A stretch of DNA of 64,000 nt from Nymphalis io. Its lineage: Eukaryota; Arthropoda; Insecta; Lepidoptera; Nymphalidae. The notes under the pieces were generated by a model. It was not told the origin of the DNA, made no database searches, and saw only the letters and a program-made list of their open reading frames with translations. Positions 32,968-44,281 of this stretch are shown one piece after another. Positions within the stretch are counted from its first letter, which is position 1. The number at the start of each line of letters is the position of its first letter. A program made the translations under genes and the position numbers. The stretch is from positions 11,594,001 to 11,658,000 of the forward strand of contig NC_065904.1 in assembly GCF_905147045.1 (NCBI RefSeq), in the 5' to 3' direction.

Positions 32968-33841
32968 TTTCATTCAATTTAATTCTTCAATGCTTACTTG
33001 AGTAAAGTATATTTTTTGTTTGATTTAATATTGTCCTAACAAAAGATAAATCGGTAAACAATGTGTGTCACCATAATATCCAAATTTCAAAATAATTTTC
33101 GAAATATCTGTTATTATTTTTTAGAAAATCTCAAGAACGCGTGTTAGTGCTTAATTCTAAGGTTATAACTTGGCCCTAAGTCACTCATAAGTTCGGCTCC
33201 CTCAAATATCAAGTGAAGCAAAGCCAAGTGAAGATTGACAAGTGGAAAAATAATGAATTCAGACGAAAAGAACTAGGGGAAAGGAAACATCTCGAGTGCA
33301 CGCTGTAGGCATTCCTGGCCGTGACGGGCGATTGAGAAACTGGACGATATGTGGATGCGGCAAAAATATCCCATATATAATTAAAAAGTTCCAGATACAT
33401 AATATGTATATTGAATGAACACATGAAAATACTACATAGTCCAATTTAATTCTACTTTCTTCGGATATGGTCATCAATATATGTTAAAGTTATTGGTTTT
33501 ATTCGGTATTTTGGTTTTAGTTACGTGTTATTTAATACTTAATATTATAGGTATGTATGTTATTAACTGTTGGTTTACCAAATAAATTATTTATTTATTT
33601 TTTAGCACTCTTGAGGCTCGTCTATCTATCTCATTTATATCAATAACGTGAAATAGTTATTCCTCTAATATTTGAACCACTGGGCAATCGCCTCATCTCC
33701 TGTTAGGATCAAGTTTCTGGACCTTTTGAACCACCCATTTCACTGCAGTTTTTGGTAACGTGTTACATATACATAAATTACAAATAATAATAATGAAAGC
33801 AATGAAAATTAAAATTTTATAATAATCTATTAATCTAATGT
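32968..33841. other. AT-rich unique sequence
   Basis: Two overlapping minus-strand frames (33209-33477) lack any domain. At 33540-33600 TTACCAAATAAATTATTTAT looks like a retroelement tail but has no coding neighbour on its left. Confidence 0.35.
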
Positions 33842-33940
33842 CCTTCGGGATGGATGCGGACTGCCCAAGATCTGGATGGTTGGCGTACTATGGGGGAGGT
33901 TTTCGTCCAGCAGTGGACGGCAAAAGGCTGAAAAAAAAAA
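33842..33940 (+). pseudogene. RTE-clade retrotransposon, extreme C-terminus plus poly-A
   Basis: The frame from 33848 reads GWMRTAQDLDGWRTMGEVF, then VQQWTAKG and a TGA at 33929-33931, followed at once by a run of A. This is the last 27 codons of an RTE-type polyprotein, an extremely 5'-truncated insertion. The C-terminal motif V-Q-Q-W-T is shared with 8847-9428. Confidence 0.85.
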
Positions 33941-34490
33941 TGTCCTTCACACAAAAGTCTGTCTGGAGGAGATCGACTTATAGCGATAAGACAACTGTAT
34001 GATTTTGTTACCCTTTTTGTGTACAAAAAAGCATATTATATTCTTATTCTATTGTATTTACAAATTCAAATACATTATAAATAAATTTTAATTTAACTTA
34101 ATAATATTAAATTTTACCAATTGTAAGCTAACATCACATATAGATTAAAAACATATATATTTCATATGAAATAATATTGTACCATATCCATACTTGTACT
34201 ACACCGGAACACGTAGGGTGCGGAAGGGTTGTCGGCGCGCGCGCATACATTATACATGGTAATCTATAGACGGGTTCACGGTTAATATGAAGTGGATTGC
34301 ACTCGTAGCGCCATATGACGTTATTTACCGTGATTATGTAATTTATAGTTTAAATCTTTGGTGTTTCTATATTCATCTGTCGACTCTTGTATGTGTGTGT
34401 ATGAATAAATCATTGTTATTAGAAACAAACGTAACTAACGTCATATGATCGAACGCAACTGTTTTATAAATATGTTGAGAAATAGTATAT
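33941..34490. other. AT-rich unique sequence
   Basis: A short GC-rich spot lies at 34205-34245 (CACGTAGGGTGCGGAAGGGT, GGCGCGCGCGC). No gene was seen. Confidence 0.35.
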
Positions 34491-34803
34491 GTAACTGTAA
34501 CTGTAACAGCCTGTGAATGTCCCACTGCTGGGCTAAAGGCCTCCTCTCCTCTTTTTGAAGAGAAGGTTTGGAGCTTATTCCACCACGCTGCTCCAATGCG
34601 GGTTGGTGGAATACACATGTGGCAGAATTTCAGTGAAATTAGACACATGCAGGTTTCCTCACGATGTTTTCCTTCACCGTAAAGCACGAGATGAATTATA
34701 ATCACAAATTAAGCACATGAAAATTCAGTGGTGCTTGCCTGGGTTTGAACCCAAGATCATCGGTTAAGATTCACAAGTTCTTACCACTGGGCCATCTCGG
34801 CTC
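34491..34803 (-). mobile_element. SINE family B, full length, best copy
   Basis: The plus strand runs from TAACTGTAACAGCCTGTGAA to CCACTGGGCCATCTCGGCTC. Read on the minus strand, the tRNA-like head (GAGCCGAGATGGCCCAGTGG, then GGGTTCAAACCCAGGCAAGC) carries A and B boxes for RNA polymerase III. The body ends in ACAGTTACAGTTAC. The 110-codon frame over it is a translation artefact. Confidence 0.93.
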
Positions 34804-34928
34804 TAGTATATACTAATAGTATATATTGTTAATAATTATATAAGTGACAAGGAACAATTTTTGCGTCAGAAACGTACTCGTACATATGGTCATATATAAT
34901 CAAAAATAAATATAGCTAAAAAAATTAA

Positions 34929-35025
34929 ACTTTTTTTTTTTTTTTATATTCGCCGGGAGGGCAAATGACTCTACTCCACCTGATGGTAAGTGGTAGTAGA
35001 GTCCAAACGCGACGACGGCCAGACT
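34929..35025 (-). mobile_element. SINE family C, 3' half
   Basis: A T run (poly-A reversed), then GGGAGGGCAAATGACTCTAC, CTGATGGTAAGTGGTAGTAG and AACGCGACGACGGCCAG. The 5' part is absent. Confidence 0.75.
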
Positions 35026-35095
35026 GATATTTACTAATGACATCTAGACTATTTCTTAAATTACATAATATATAGCCATTATTCATTCAACAGTC

Positions 35096-35250
35096 GGGCT
35101 ATTCCGTAAGAACAATCTCGAAACTCACCGCAGAAAAGGGTCGTGTAATGTCACAAAGTGATATGCGATATTGACCATAATAATTATAACAGCTCATGAA
35201 TACGCGAGTCAAAATAGTATATCACCATAAGTTGGTTGTCGACATTTCAC
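35096..35250 (+). repeat. family J dispersed repeat, copy 1
   Basis: GGGCTATTCCGTAAGAACAA, CTCACCGCAGAAAAGGGTCG, GTGATATGCGATATTGACCA and CACCATAAGTTGGTTGTCGAC align along about 150 bp with the reverse complement of 43545-43693. No known family is recognised. Confidence 0.7.
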
Positions 35251-35454
35251 TGGTGAGTAATGAAGTGATTTCTTACAGATTAACAAAGCAGTTATTTTTA
35301 TTATAACTATTATTTAAAAAATATTATGAAATGCCATTATTAGGCTTATAACTCACAGCTTCCATACGATGGACCATATGTTAATGATCTCCTTATAATA
35401 AGCTCACAACTTGATTAGCTTAACGTGGTTTCCGAAGCATTGCAGTATATACAC

Positions 35455-35585
35455 TTCCAAGTTCCAGATTCCGAGCTGCTACTGAGAATTTTCAACAGAA
35501 AACCCCAATAACTTTTTATTGACCCGACCTGGATTGGAACCTAGGGTGTCGGTATCTGCGGTCTTATATCTTGCCTCTAAATAAC
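35455..35585 (-). mobile_element. SINE family E, 5' half
   Basis: On the minus strand: a tRNA-like head with GGTTCCAATCCAGGTCGGGT, then CAATAAAAAGTTATTGGGGT and TTCTCAGTAGCAGCTCGG. The 3' half is absent. Confidence 0.65.
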
Positions 35586-36235
35586 GAAACAGTCGACCGT
35601 AATCTTCAAAAAGAACAATATTAATAATAATATAATTTCACAAAAAAAATTATGTATTCAAAACGAACAGTTCACATGACATGAAATGCGGAGTTCTTAC
35701 TTTTATTACATCTAAAGTACCTATGTCACTGTCAAACGTTTTAAAGGTCTGTCAGACCTAACAGACCTACAGGAGCATGTGCTATTTGAACTAATGATAT
35801 TATAAAAATGAAATATAAAATACAATTGAGAACGACACCTAAAAAAATATATAGATTTATTTAATATTATACATACTTGTTACAATGTCGGTTATAAACG
35901 CTCCCTATTACCGCGTATTCACTAAAAAATTAAATAACAATTTTTTTTAACTAAGCAAAGGTTCCTCCCTCGTGTACAAATCGCAATGTTTTTTTTAATT
36001 TTATATTTTTATCCAAACATGCAAAACCTCCTTTGTCGATTGTCATCGACAACGTTATGATAGAATGATTATATTATGACAAATATCTTTAAAGTAGGTT
36101 TTTAATGTTGTATATAAATATATTATAAGTAATAATATTAAGTTGATGTAAGAACGCTATTATTTTAGTTACTACTACTCCGGTTAAAAAATGTATAATT
36201 TGTGTCACATTCACTGATAGATGTTTTCGAAGGGC
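35586..36235. other. AT-rich unique sequence
   Basis: No gene was seen. A duplicated word (GACCTAACAGACCTACAGG) lies near 35755. Confidence 0.4.
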
Positions 36236-36300
36236 CCTTTGACCCTCGGTTTCAACCCAGGACTCGGGGGTCTGCGGCCTTATAAGATAGCCTTTAAAAC
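36236..36300 (-). mobile_element. SINE family E, tRNA-like head fragment
   Basis: The minus strand gives CTTATAAGGCCGCAGACCCC, then GAGTCCTGGGTTGAAACC. Only the head remains. Confidence 0.45.
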
Positions 36301-36465
36301 ACTAACAAATACCTCATAGAGAGTTCTGTGACATTATATAACACATTTATGTCATGCCAAAAAAGGAATTTAGAAATCGATAGCTTAATTTATAATTATT
36401 AACCGTAATTACAAATGACACAGAAAACTTAAAACATTTTCCGTATAAAAAGCTTGAAATTGTAA

Positions 36466-36582
36466 TAAATAATAATAATAATAATAATAATTTTATTTTA
36501 TTTAAAAACCATCATATTAGATCAGAAACATAATGTGAACGATAATAACTGCTATAGTGTAAAACTGTGATGCAGTTATTAA
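36466..36582 (+). repeat. family H dispersed repeat with AAT run, copy 1
   Basis: AAT triplets are followed by TTTAAAAACCATCATATTAG, GTGAACGATAATAACTGCTA and AAAACTGTGATGCAGTTA. These match the reverse complement of 46592-46690 nearly base for base. Confidence 0.75.
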
Positions 36583-36788
36583 CGCCCGCCAACAGACAAT
36601 TCTCTGTTTTGTAAAACATTTGAGTTGCACAAAAAAAAAGTTGCCGTAGTAATAAATAAAAGATTTAAAAAATAAAACATTAGACAGATATAATATTACA
36701 TCATCAAAATATGTGTGGCAATAGTTTTATTTGTATCATATTCATATTCATGTCGAAGTGGTTTTATATGGTTTCATTTATAATAATC
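36583..36788. other. AT-rich unique sequence
   Basis: No gene or repeat is recognised. Confidence 0.35.
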
Positions 36789-36840
36789 TTCTCTCTCTCT
36801 CTGACATCATTGATTTGACATTCGAAAGAAAAAGATACAG
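36789..36840 (+). repeat. family K dispersed repeat, short copy
   Basis: TTCTCTCTCTCTCTGACATC, then TGATTTGACATTCGAAAGAA and AAAGATACAGC, match the left part of family K (reverse of about 43058-43101). Confidence 0.6.
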
Positions 36841-38078
36841 CTTTATTACTGTAATCGTGCCTAAACAAAAAATATTATTAGATCAAATAGTGTATAATAA
36901 TGAAAAGAAAAAACACATTCATCATCATTATAGACGCCCCTAAAACTTTAATTGAACATTTGCAATTAACCTCGTATTGCTCTTCAATTTTTACAGGCGC
37001 AATTCATATTTGATGTTTTACAAACAAGTAGGTCAATAGGTATTCATTTTATAGCACTTCTGCGCAACAGGGATTTGTTTTATTTCAAAAGTTTTAGTAC
37101 ACTAACTGAATCACTATGATAACATTGAAGTGTCCAAATGGTTGATATATTATTCTCAGAATAAAAGCGTATTGTACGGGAAAAAAACAGTTCTCATTTA
37201 CAAATTAATAAAATGAAATTTTATTATGAAAAAGCATTGCATGCAAGATTATATAGTGCGACATCTATAGTAATATTTTTTTATAATATATAGGGGTTCT
37301 GGCAAATATACCTAATAACCTATCCAGTCTTAGGATCGTTTCACTTTTATAGTGAAACAATCGCGTTCGACTAAGATTTTTTGACCCAACAACTCTATAA
37401 CTTTTTATTGAACATACAAATAATTCGAACTTTCGTTGCAGCGTCATACACCAGTTTTAATGGCTAGTTAAAATGAGACACTAAGAATATTACTATTGAC
37501 TTTTTGTACCTTCTATCCTATACATACAACCTTTCATAGTCTGTTTATGTAACACAAAGAGCATACATCCAATAACTATAAAGTGCTCCTACTTGTCTAC
37601 TTACAATTAATAAACTTAAGTGGTACGTAATATCGTATTATTTCTTTCGCTTTTGGTTTGTATTGTCGTGACGTATCCAAAAAAAGACACGCGTGGTCCA
37701 TTTCATTCGATGTTGATCATAAAAATAATAACATATGACGTACCTACTACACAAGGTACTCATCTAATATGTTTCTCATTTGTCATTATTATTAAATTAT
37801 CCAGTTCTACTTTTGATATTTATCGAGAAATTCTAGTTATTCTTTTACTCATTAATTTTAAATTACGAATGAATTAGGAAAAAGTTAATTATGTATCTAC
37901 TAAAGATACTACGGTCGGTTAGAGCTGAACAAATGGATCGCATCAATTGCGACTGCACTCAGATGCATCGCTTAATTGGTACAACAACTTAAGCGAGATA
38001 CCTGATGGATGCCGATTCCATTTCAGTTAGATACAAAAATAAAATAAATTAACAGGTTGAGTATGGATACTCAAAGGC
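36841..38078. other. AT-rich unique sequence
   Basis: No gene is supported over 1.2 kb. A small hairpin (GTTTCACTTTTATAGTGAAAC) lies near 37338. A weak resemblance to family E near 37385-37415 is not enough to call. Confidence 0.35.
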
Positions 38079-38305
38079 TTCATTTCCTCTGAGAAAAGTT
38101 TGCAGCTTATTCCACCACGCTGCTCCAAGGCGTTCATCCGATACACGCAAGTTTCCTTACGATATTTTCCTTTACCGCTAAGATGAATTATATGCAGAAA
38201 CTTAGGACATGATAACTTAATGCTATTTTCCTGGATTTAAGCTTTAAATCTGCGGTTAATTCTTTTCGACATAATATTCCAACCGCTTTACCAATTCATT
38301 ATATG
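38079..38305 (-). mobile_element. SINE family B, old copy
   Basis: CAGCTTATTCCACCACGCTG, GCAAGTTTCCTTACGATATT and CGACATAATATTCCAACCGC keep the family order in antisense, with large changes. Confidence 0.65.
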
Positions 38306-38647
38306 ATTAACGAAACAATAAACAAAACCAAAAATTAACCAGTTATAAGCAATCATTGATCATCATCTCTATACGTACAAAACAGTACTAGTTTAAACCG
38401 GTATTTTCTAGTTAATATTAAATTGTTTACGCATTCAACACTTTTCAGCGTTGTTATATTAAATGTATGCATGCATAAAGAGAAGTTAATTAAATCGTGT
38501 TAATTAGGTAAGCCTTTGCAAACTACATTTACAATTTATGTGTTTAGCGAAAATAGTTACATTACAAAGGATTTTATTAAATGTGAAAATATTAAATATT
38601 TTTCAATTATTTTCTGGTATTTATAATATTATAAACTTTTGATATAC
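38306..38647. other. AT-rich unique sequence
   Basis: No gene or recognised repeat was seen between the two family B copies. Confidence 0.35.
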
Positions 38648-38755
38648 AGTAGCAGCCTGTGAATGTCCCACAGCTAGGCTAAGACCTCTCCTTTTTTGAG
38701 GAGAAGGTTTTGGCGCTTATTCCACCATGCTTCAATGCGGGTTGGTGGATACGGA
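38648..38755 (-). mobile_element. SINE family B, 3' part
   Basis: GTAGCAGCCTGTGAATGTCC to AATGCGGGTTGGTGGATACG; the copy stops before the middle of the element. Confidence 0.75.
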
Positions 38756-38831
38756 ATTCCGATGCGGGACTTTTGATATATGTATATAATTCTAATAAGC
38801 GTTAATTAATTTTAAAACAAATTGATATACT

Positions 38832-39130
38832 CGCGGCCGATGTTGGTCAGCACGGTCGAAGTTAACTACCTGGACGGGATATGTCATGGTGCACACCTGT
38901 GAGAGCGCATTCTATGTTAGTTCACTCTCATAATCCAATGGATTCGCATTGACGGAAAGGGTTCGGGTGGAGAAATAATAGCTAAACGATCTTTCTGAGG
39001 CACGGAATTATTAAAATTGGTAACACACAACAACACGATTTCATGGCTACTTCTGAGAACAATTTGATAAAAAAAATCCCAAACTTTGGACTTCAGGACC
39101 TTATAAACTAATCACAAGACTAACAAAGCT
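38832..39130 (-). mobile_element. SINE family E, nearly full length, antisense
   Basis: On the plus strand: CGCGGCCGATGTTGGTCAGC, CTCTCATAATCCAATGGATT, GGAAAGGGTTCGGGTGG, CTGAGGCACGG, GGCTACTTCTGAGAAC and a decayed head with TCAGGACCTTATAAACTAAT. These follow the family E order reversed, from 3' end to tRNA-like head. Confidence 0.65.
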
Positions 39131-40202
39131 TTACGCTAGCAAATTTTAAAATATTTTTTAATGAAAACCATTGTTTTGTTATGTAAGAAATATACTACAC
39201 TTTCATATTCTAATCTTAGAGGCATTTCCGCAATTACGAATTATATCAAAGTCCATCCTGTTTCCAATAAATTTTTTTTTTCGATGTTGTCTTCTCAAAG
39301 GTCTTCCCGGCTGCGGCCGGTAGGTGAATGCAGTATTAAATCTCTTCGTCAAATTATCCGAACGTAAAAAGCACAAAGCCGGTCCGATCCGGAAACGCTA
39401 TTGATTACATGAATAGCGCTGCATTTTTACTCGAATTGAATAGGCTAAGAGTGCTATAAATTTTGTATTTCAATTGGCCTGATGTATTGGAAATTTCGTA
39501 GGTATTCGGCTGTTATTCGGCAAGATCAGATTGAGGTTGGGATTGAGGAAACTAGGCTAGTATTTTCTTTTTTGTATGAAAGTGAAATAAACTGTAAGTT
39601 GTATATAAAAATACAAATTTAAAGAGCAGATTTGATATTTGAATTAGATAAATATAGTATGCCATCCTAATTGTTTAAGTAAAAAAAACTTCAAATTAAT
39701 TTTAAACCACTTAACGACACTATACACAACAAAACAATAGATTATTTATTTAAAAAAAATACATTTATTTGACGATGATGAACGATTTCGGCCACGTATT
39801 AATTTCAATAGAGGCTCTTCTGTGCAGGACATTATAGTACTTTCAAGCCGGAACACAACAATATTGCTACTCAGATAGGCTAGGGCTAGCACAAAGCGCT
39901 CCCTCCAATTTACTTGAAGGGATATCTGCGATACTCGTCTCGAATGGACATATCACTTTATAAAATACACTCATACAAAAAGACCTCTGCTTCTTCATAG
40001 AAAATGGATTTTCGTTTATTATGTCATCAATTCATTCACGCTTGAAGTAAAAATATCAGCCGCTTGTTTACGTAAGTAAGTATAATGTAACTCCTAAGAC
40101 TCAACACAAACTAGACCCTAAATAAAGATATATAATAAAGAACCTACGTGTCAATTCCATTATATATAAGAAACGTATTAATCAGTCAATATATGCTGTG
40201 AT
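39131..40202. other. AT-rich unique sequence with a weak family A remnant
   Basis: At 39838-39907 AAGCCGGAACACAACAATAT, AGATAGGCTAGGGC and GCACAAAGCGCTCC resemble an antisense family A 5' half. A GC-rich spot lies at 39300-39325. No gene was seen. Confidence 0.35.
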
Positions 40203-40375
40203 TTATATAGTAAGTGAGGTAGTGTAATTAGACAAATGCACATTATATCCTATGCCTCGTGGTAAATGGCAAATTGATGGTGTAAGGAGTTGTTTAATAA
40301 TTCTTGATCTGGGTCATTGTCTATGGACAAAACTGACCACTTACCATGAGTAATCCAATTGCTTGTCTGCTTAAA
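40203..40375 (+). mobile_element. SINE family A, very old
   Basis: AGTGAGGTAGTGTAATTAGA, GGTGTAAGGAGTTGTTTAAT and ACTGACCACTTACCATGAG keep the family A order, with many losses. Confidence 0.5.
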
Positions 40376-41337
40376 AATAAACCTAGAAAAATGTATTCTA
40401 CAAATTACTGTTTTACCCTTGTGAGTATTAAAATATTAAGGTTACAACGTTCCTATTACTTTTAAGTGCTTACAAAACACTTAAAATAAATCACTTCCAA
40501 CTTTACTAATAATATTAGTCAACCAAAACAATATATTTTTTCTTTCTAAAAAAACGTTTTGGCTTAAGCTTCATCAATCACAATCGCTTCCTCTTAAATC
40601 ATTCCACTAGCTTCTATTGCTAAGTTAGTGTTGCTATTATTAAAAACGCTTCGGTGATGTATCGCTAGTAATTCTGCAAAATCCCGGCGGTACTGCACTA
40701 GGGGAGGGGGGAGCGTTTATGGTTCTGATTTATCGTTTTCTTAATAAATACGTCGAGTGTTGCCAGAATCGGCTTGAGGTTTTATTATTAATTGTTGTAA
40801 CGAATATTAATTGGTTTTTAAGTTTAAAAACTCATGAATAAACAATCGGGAAATAAATTTTTCATAAATATTTATTTTTACTCTGCAGGTTTTTAATTAA
40901 ACAAAATACGTTTATTAATAAACTTCAAGAGGATGAAAAAAATACATAAGATGTATTATAAATATTGTAATAACGCCTTTTAGAATGCTTGTTTTAGGAA
41001 AGGATTAAAAATAAAGTTGTGTATGTCACTTGCTTAACTTGAGGGACTACTTTTGGATGGGTATTAATTATATCTTTAAATTTTAAATAAATAAAAAAAA
41101 AAAACATTTCACACTTATTGACCCTTATTTCGAATATATCCCGGAATGTAAGCTGTTAAACAAAAACAATATCAAGAATAGCACTCAGACCGCGACATAT
41201 GGTTTACAGAAGAAATCGAAGCTGCAAGCGTCAGAAACAACCTCGTAAGTATAATAAACTACACAGGCACCCAAACATATACACTACTAGCGCTTTACCT
41301 GAGGTTTTACTCGCATCATAATTCAGAGTTGCTATAT
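40376..41337. other. AT-rich unique sequence
   Basis: A G-run patch (CTAGGGGAGGGGGGAGCG) lies near 40698-40715. No gene or element was seen. Confidence 0.4.
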
Positions 41338-41802
41338 TTTTTTATAGAATAGATAGACGGCCGAACGTATGGGTCACCTTATGGTAATTGGTCACCAACG
41401 CCCATAGGCAGTGTAAGAAATGTTAACCATCGCTTACATCGCCAATACGCCACCGACCTTGGGATTTAAGATGTTATGTCCCTTGTGCCTGTAACAACAC
41501 TGGCTCACTCACCCTTCAAGCCGGAACATAAGAATACCAAAGTACGGTTGTTTTGCGGTAGAATATATGATGTATGGATGGTACCTACCCAGATGAGCTT
41601 GCACAAAGCCCTACCTTCAGTTTGGTTCCTTCAAACGAGGCGTGAAGAGGCATCTTGCGGGCCGGCAAGGCGGTGACGGCTAGTACAGAACATTCTTCCC
41701 GACTGTACTGGCCGTCGTCGCGTTTGGACTCTACTACCACTTACCATCAGGTGGAGTAGAGTCATTTGCCATCCCGGGGCATATAAAAAAAAATACCACC
41801 AG
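41338..41802 (-). mobile_element. SINE family A interrupted near its 5' end by family C
   Basis: Antisense family A from TTTATAGAATAGATAGACGG to AAAGCCCTACC at 41614, resuming as TACCACCAGT at 41793-41802 after the family C insertion. TACC is present on both sides, the likely target-site duplication. Confidence 0.85.
41625..41792 (+). mobile_element. SINE family C, full length, nested in family A
   Basis: GAGGCGTGAAGAGGCATCTT, GCCGGCAAGGCGGTGACGGC, CATTCTTCCCGACTGTACTG and CAGGTGGAGTAGAGTCATTT, then an A run. The 5' boundary lies between 41615 and about 41636, since the exact start is not fixed by only two copies. Confidence 0.85.
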
Positions 41803-42117
41803 TAAGTACCAATTTCCAATTCTTTCATCAAATGTTCATCCTTTATTTTCCTACCTGCGTTGATTTGTCAGTCTGTTATTATTTTATATATACATTGATT
41901 ATGACAGAATCGTTTTCCAAACGACATTTCTATTCTATAGTTTAATTGGTAAATTGTGTAAAAGGCAGACTTATAGGTTTGACTAGACTAACGAAACCGT
42001 TAGATATATATTCCTTATAAGTTACGATTAATTATATACCAAATTTAAATAAATTAGATTGTCCGGTATGAATTTTGAAGACATCAAATCCCTGGATAGT
42101 TACTATCTGCTAAATAT
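41803..42117. other. AT-rich unique sequence
   Basis: No gene or recognised repeat was seen. Confidence 0.4.
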
Positions 42118-42335
42118 GTATCCTACTGCCAAACAGCAAAGCCTTCTATTGCGTTCTAGTTTTAAGGGTGATTAAAAGTGATATAACGTAACGTTCATAT
42201 TAATATTTACTTTCATACAGTCAACAAGGCATTCGTTGTGTCAGGAATGCAGAAAATTCCTTACACCAGGAATGTTTATGGGCAATGGTGACCACTTACC
42301 ATCAGCTCGTTTGTTATCCTGCTATATTAAATTAT
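42118..42335 (+). mobile_element. SINE family A, very old
   Basis: TATCCTACTGCCAAACAGCA, GTTCTAGTTTTAAGGGTG and GGTGACCACTTACCATCAGC mark the family A order. The middle is replaced by AT-rich DNA. Confidence 0.55.
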
Positions 42336-43008
42336 TTAAAATTATTACCCACAAGGTATGCCATAAATGTGATGTAAAAAAAAAAGAAAATTTATTTTTA
42401 AATTTCGGTCATTTTAGTTCGTCCCGTCTGTTTAGGAAAGAGCCCTTCAACAAATATATGAGCATGACATAATGAGCCCTCTAATAACCCTACGAACTAT
42501 GTCGTCATTGTTTTGTACGAAAATTATTTCGGTTCCGCAGGCATTATGAGAAATTTTCATTAATATTTTATTTTCATGAGCTAATAATTTTGTATCCTAG
42601 AAAATGCTGAAATGCTGTTTGTGAAGTGATAATAAAAGCTAATTTAGGTTGTACCAGGATTAGTTTTAATTTTCAAACTATTTAAAGTGTATCCCTCAAG
42701 TATGACGTAATAAGAGAAGTTGTTTTGACTAAAGAGGGGTAGATATGGATATAGAGCGATGGGGTTAAGTGTGAAAAGAGAGAAGGAAAATAGTTAAACT
42801 AACGCGATTTATGAACGTTGTATTTGAGCGAGAGAGATAGTATATAATAAAGTGAAGTTATTTTGACGGCTTTTTACGTTCCTGATGTCTGTCAGCTGGT
42901 CATGTCAAGTGTTACACTACAGATAAATATAGTATTCTTACTTATTTAAAATGATATTTAGCAAAATACTATAATATTTGTTGTACATAAGTTGACATAA
43001 TATGTTTT
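42336..43008. other. AT-rich unique sequence
   Basis: At 42715-42850 purine-rich sequence (AGAGGGGTAGATATGGATAT, GAGCGAGAGAGATAG) ends with TTTATGAACGTTGTATT, partly repeating the start of the neighbouring family K copy. No gene was seen. Confidence 0.35.
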
Positions 43009-43101
43009 GACATACTTATGAACGTTGTGCGGGTGATTAGATAAACAATGCTCTGTCTTTTTCTTTCGAATGTCATATCAATAATGACAGAAAGAGAGAA
43101 A
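43009..43101 (-). repeat. family K dispersed repeat, copy 2
   Basis: Reverse-complement match to 31184-31277 (GAACGTTGTGCGGGTGATTA, ATGCTCTGTCTTTTTC, ATAATGACAGAAAGAGAG). Confidence 0.6.
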
Positions 43102-43544
43102 TAATACTTGAACAAATAATATATATAAATAAATTTCCCACGATATCTCGTTAATGTTTTTTCAAAATGTTTTCATTCCAAATACAATTGGTGTGAATAA
43201 CCTGTGATTAAAATTTCCTATTAAATTATTACTAGGTCTAATTTTTTCATGTGAAAAATTTATTCTTTCAACTTGGCCTACCGCGATATCTCATGCCATT
43301 CTGCTCCCTCTCCACCGCCATTCTCTTTCTTGCGTTAACGTGGTGCATGCTACATACTTCCTTTCTATATATTATTTTATTACTCCATATTTCTTTGTTA
43401 TTTTTCTTTAATTATGAATTCTTTTAATAAATATTCAATGTTGTACAACTGCCGTATGTACTTTTTTTTTTAAATATTACGTATCTACGGCCCAAGCTGA
43501 CCTGCAATGCTATTTAATAAGAACTCACCTCATGACTCACCCAT
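43102..43544. other. unique sequence between families K and J
   Basis: A GC-richer spot lies at 43276-43350 (CTACCGCGATATCTCATGCC, CTCCCTCTCCACCGCC). A second ACGATATCTCG word occurs near 43141. No exon is convincing. Confidence 0.3.
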
Positions 43545-43693
43545 AAAATGTTGACAACCGACCTATGATGATATACTGTTTGATGCGTGTATACTTGAAA
43601 TGTTATAATTATTATGGTCAATGTCGCATATCACTTGACATTTCATGACCGTTTTCTGCGGTGAGTATCGAGTTTGGTCATATGGAATAGCCA
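43545..43693 (-). repeat. family J dispersed repeat, copy 2
   Basis: Reverse complement of 35096-35250: GTTGACAACCGACCTATGAT, TAATTATTATGGTCAATGTC and TTTTCTGCGGTGAGTATCGA. Confidence 0.7.
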
Positions 43694-44281
43694 TTGTATC
43701 AAGAAACTCACAAAATATTAACCAAATTGAATGAAAATATGAGTATTTTTTTGTTTATATTCATACAATTTTACAATTTATGGTAAAATATAACATTTTA
43801 TTCATTACGGAACACTATTCACAAAATATTAATGACACTCCTCGAATTTCTTGTTACCCTGGTATCCTTATTCGGGTTAAGCCTTTTCCAAAGAAGCGTA
43901 TATTTATCCTGTGTTATTAAAGGTCATTTCTGTGGATTTGTTCCCGTAAAAGAGGATAATATATATAAGCCGGTATTAACAAACTGCTACGGGAAAATGA
44001 TATTTATGGTGTTACTTAGGAACGTATTAGCCTATTTGTATGAAATATATCTGTTCTGTTCCGGGGTTTTTCCTCCGAATGAAAAATATTTTAAATCTTA
44101 TGTTTGTTTTAGGATGTATGTGTGAAAATAATTTTAGTTTTTAATAATTAACGTGTAAATTTTCAAAAAACGAACATTTTTAGTCTCCAGTATTTCGGTG
44201 ATTTCATTTAATTTATTCTGGGGTATCTTTACTTTTATTTACATTTACTTTATTTAAGGCAATTATTACAAAAACAAGGGA
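43694..44281. other. AT-rich unique sequence
   Basis: A 97-codon frame (43832-44125) is T-rich and hydrophobic by composition; no family is recognised. Confidence 0.35.

Noticed and set aside
34373..34705. 110-codon minus-strand open frame
   Set aside because: It lies across a full-length family B SINE; the same reading appears at 5878-6096 and 11199-11435.
37280..37420. Possible SINE family E copy
   Set aside because: Only a few words match (ACTTTTTATTGA), too little to separate from chance.
40000..40075. Open frame ending in GTAAGTAAG near 40075
   Set aside because: The upstream frame is AT-rich, has no acceptor or domain, and shows how easily chance exons arise here.
43832..44125. 97-codon open frame, membrane-protein-like
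   Set aside because: T-rich DNA gives such peptides by default; no family features and no partner exons.
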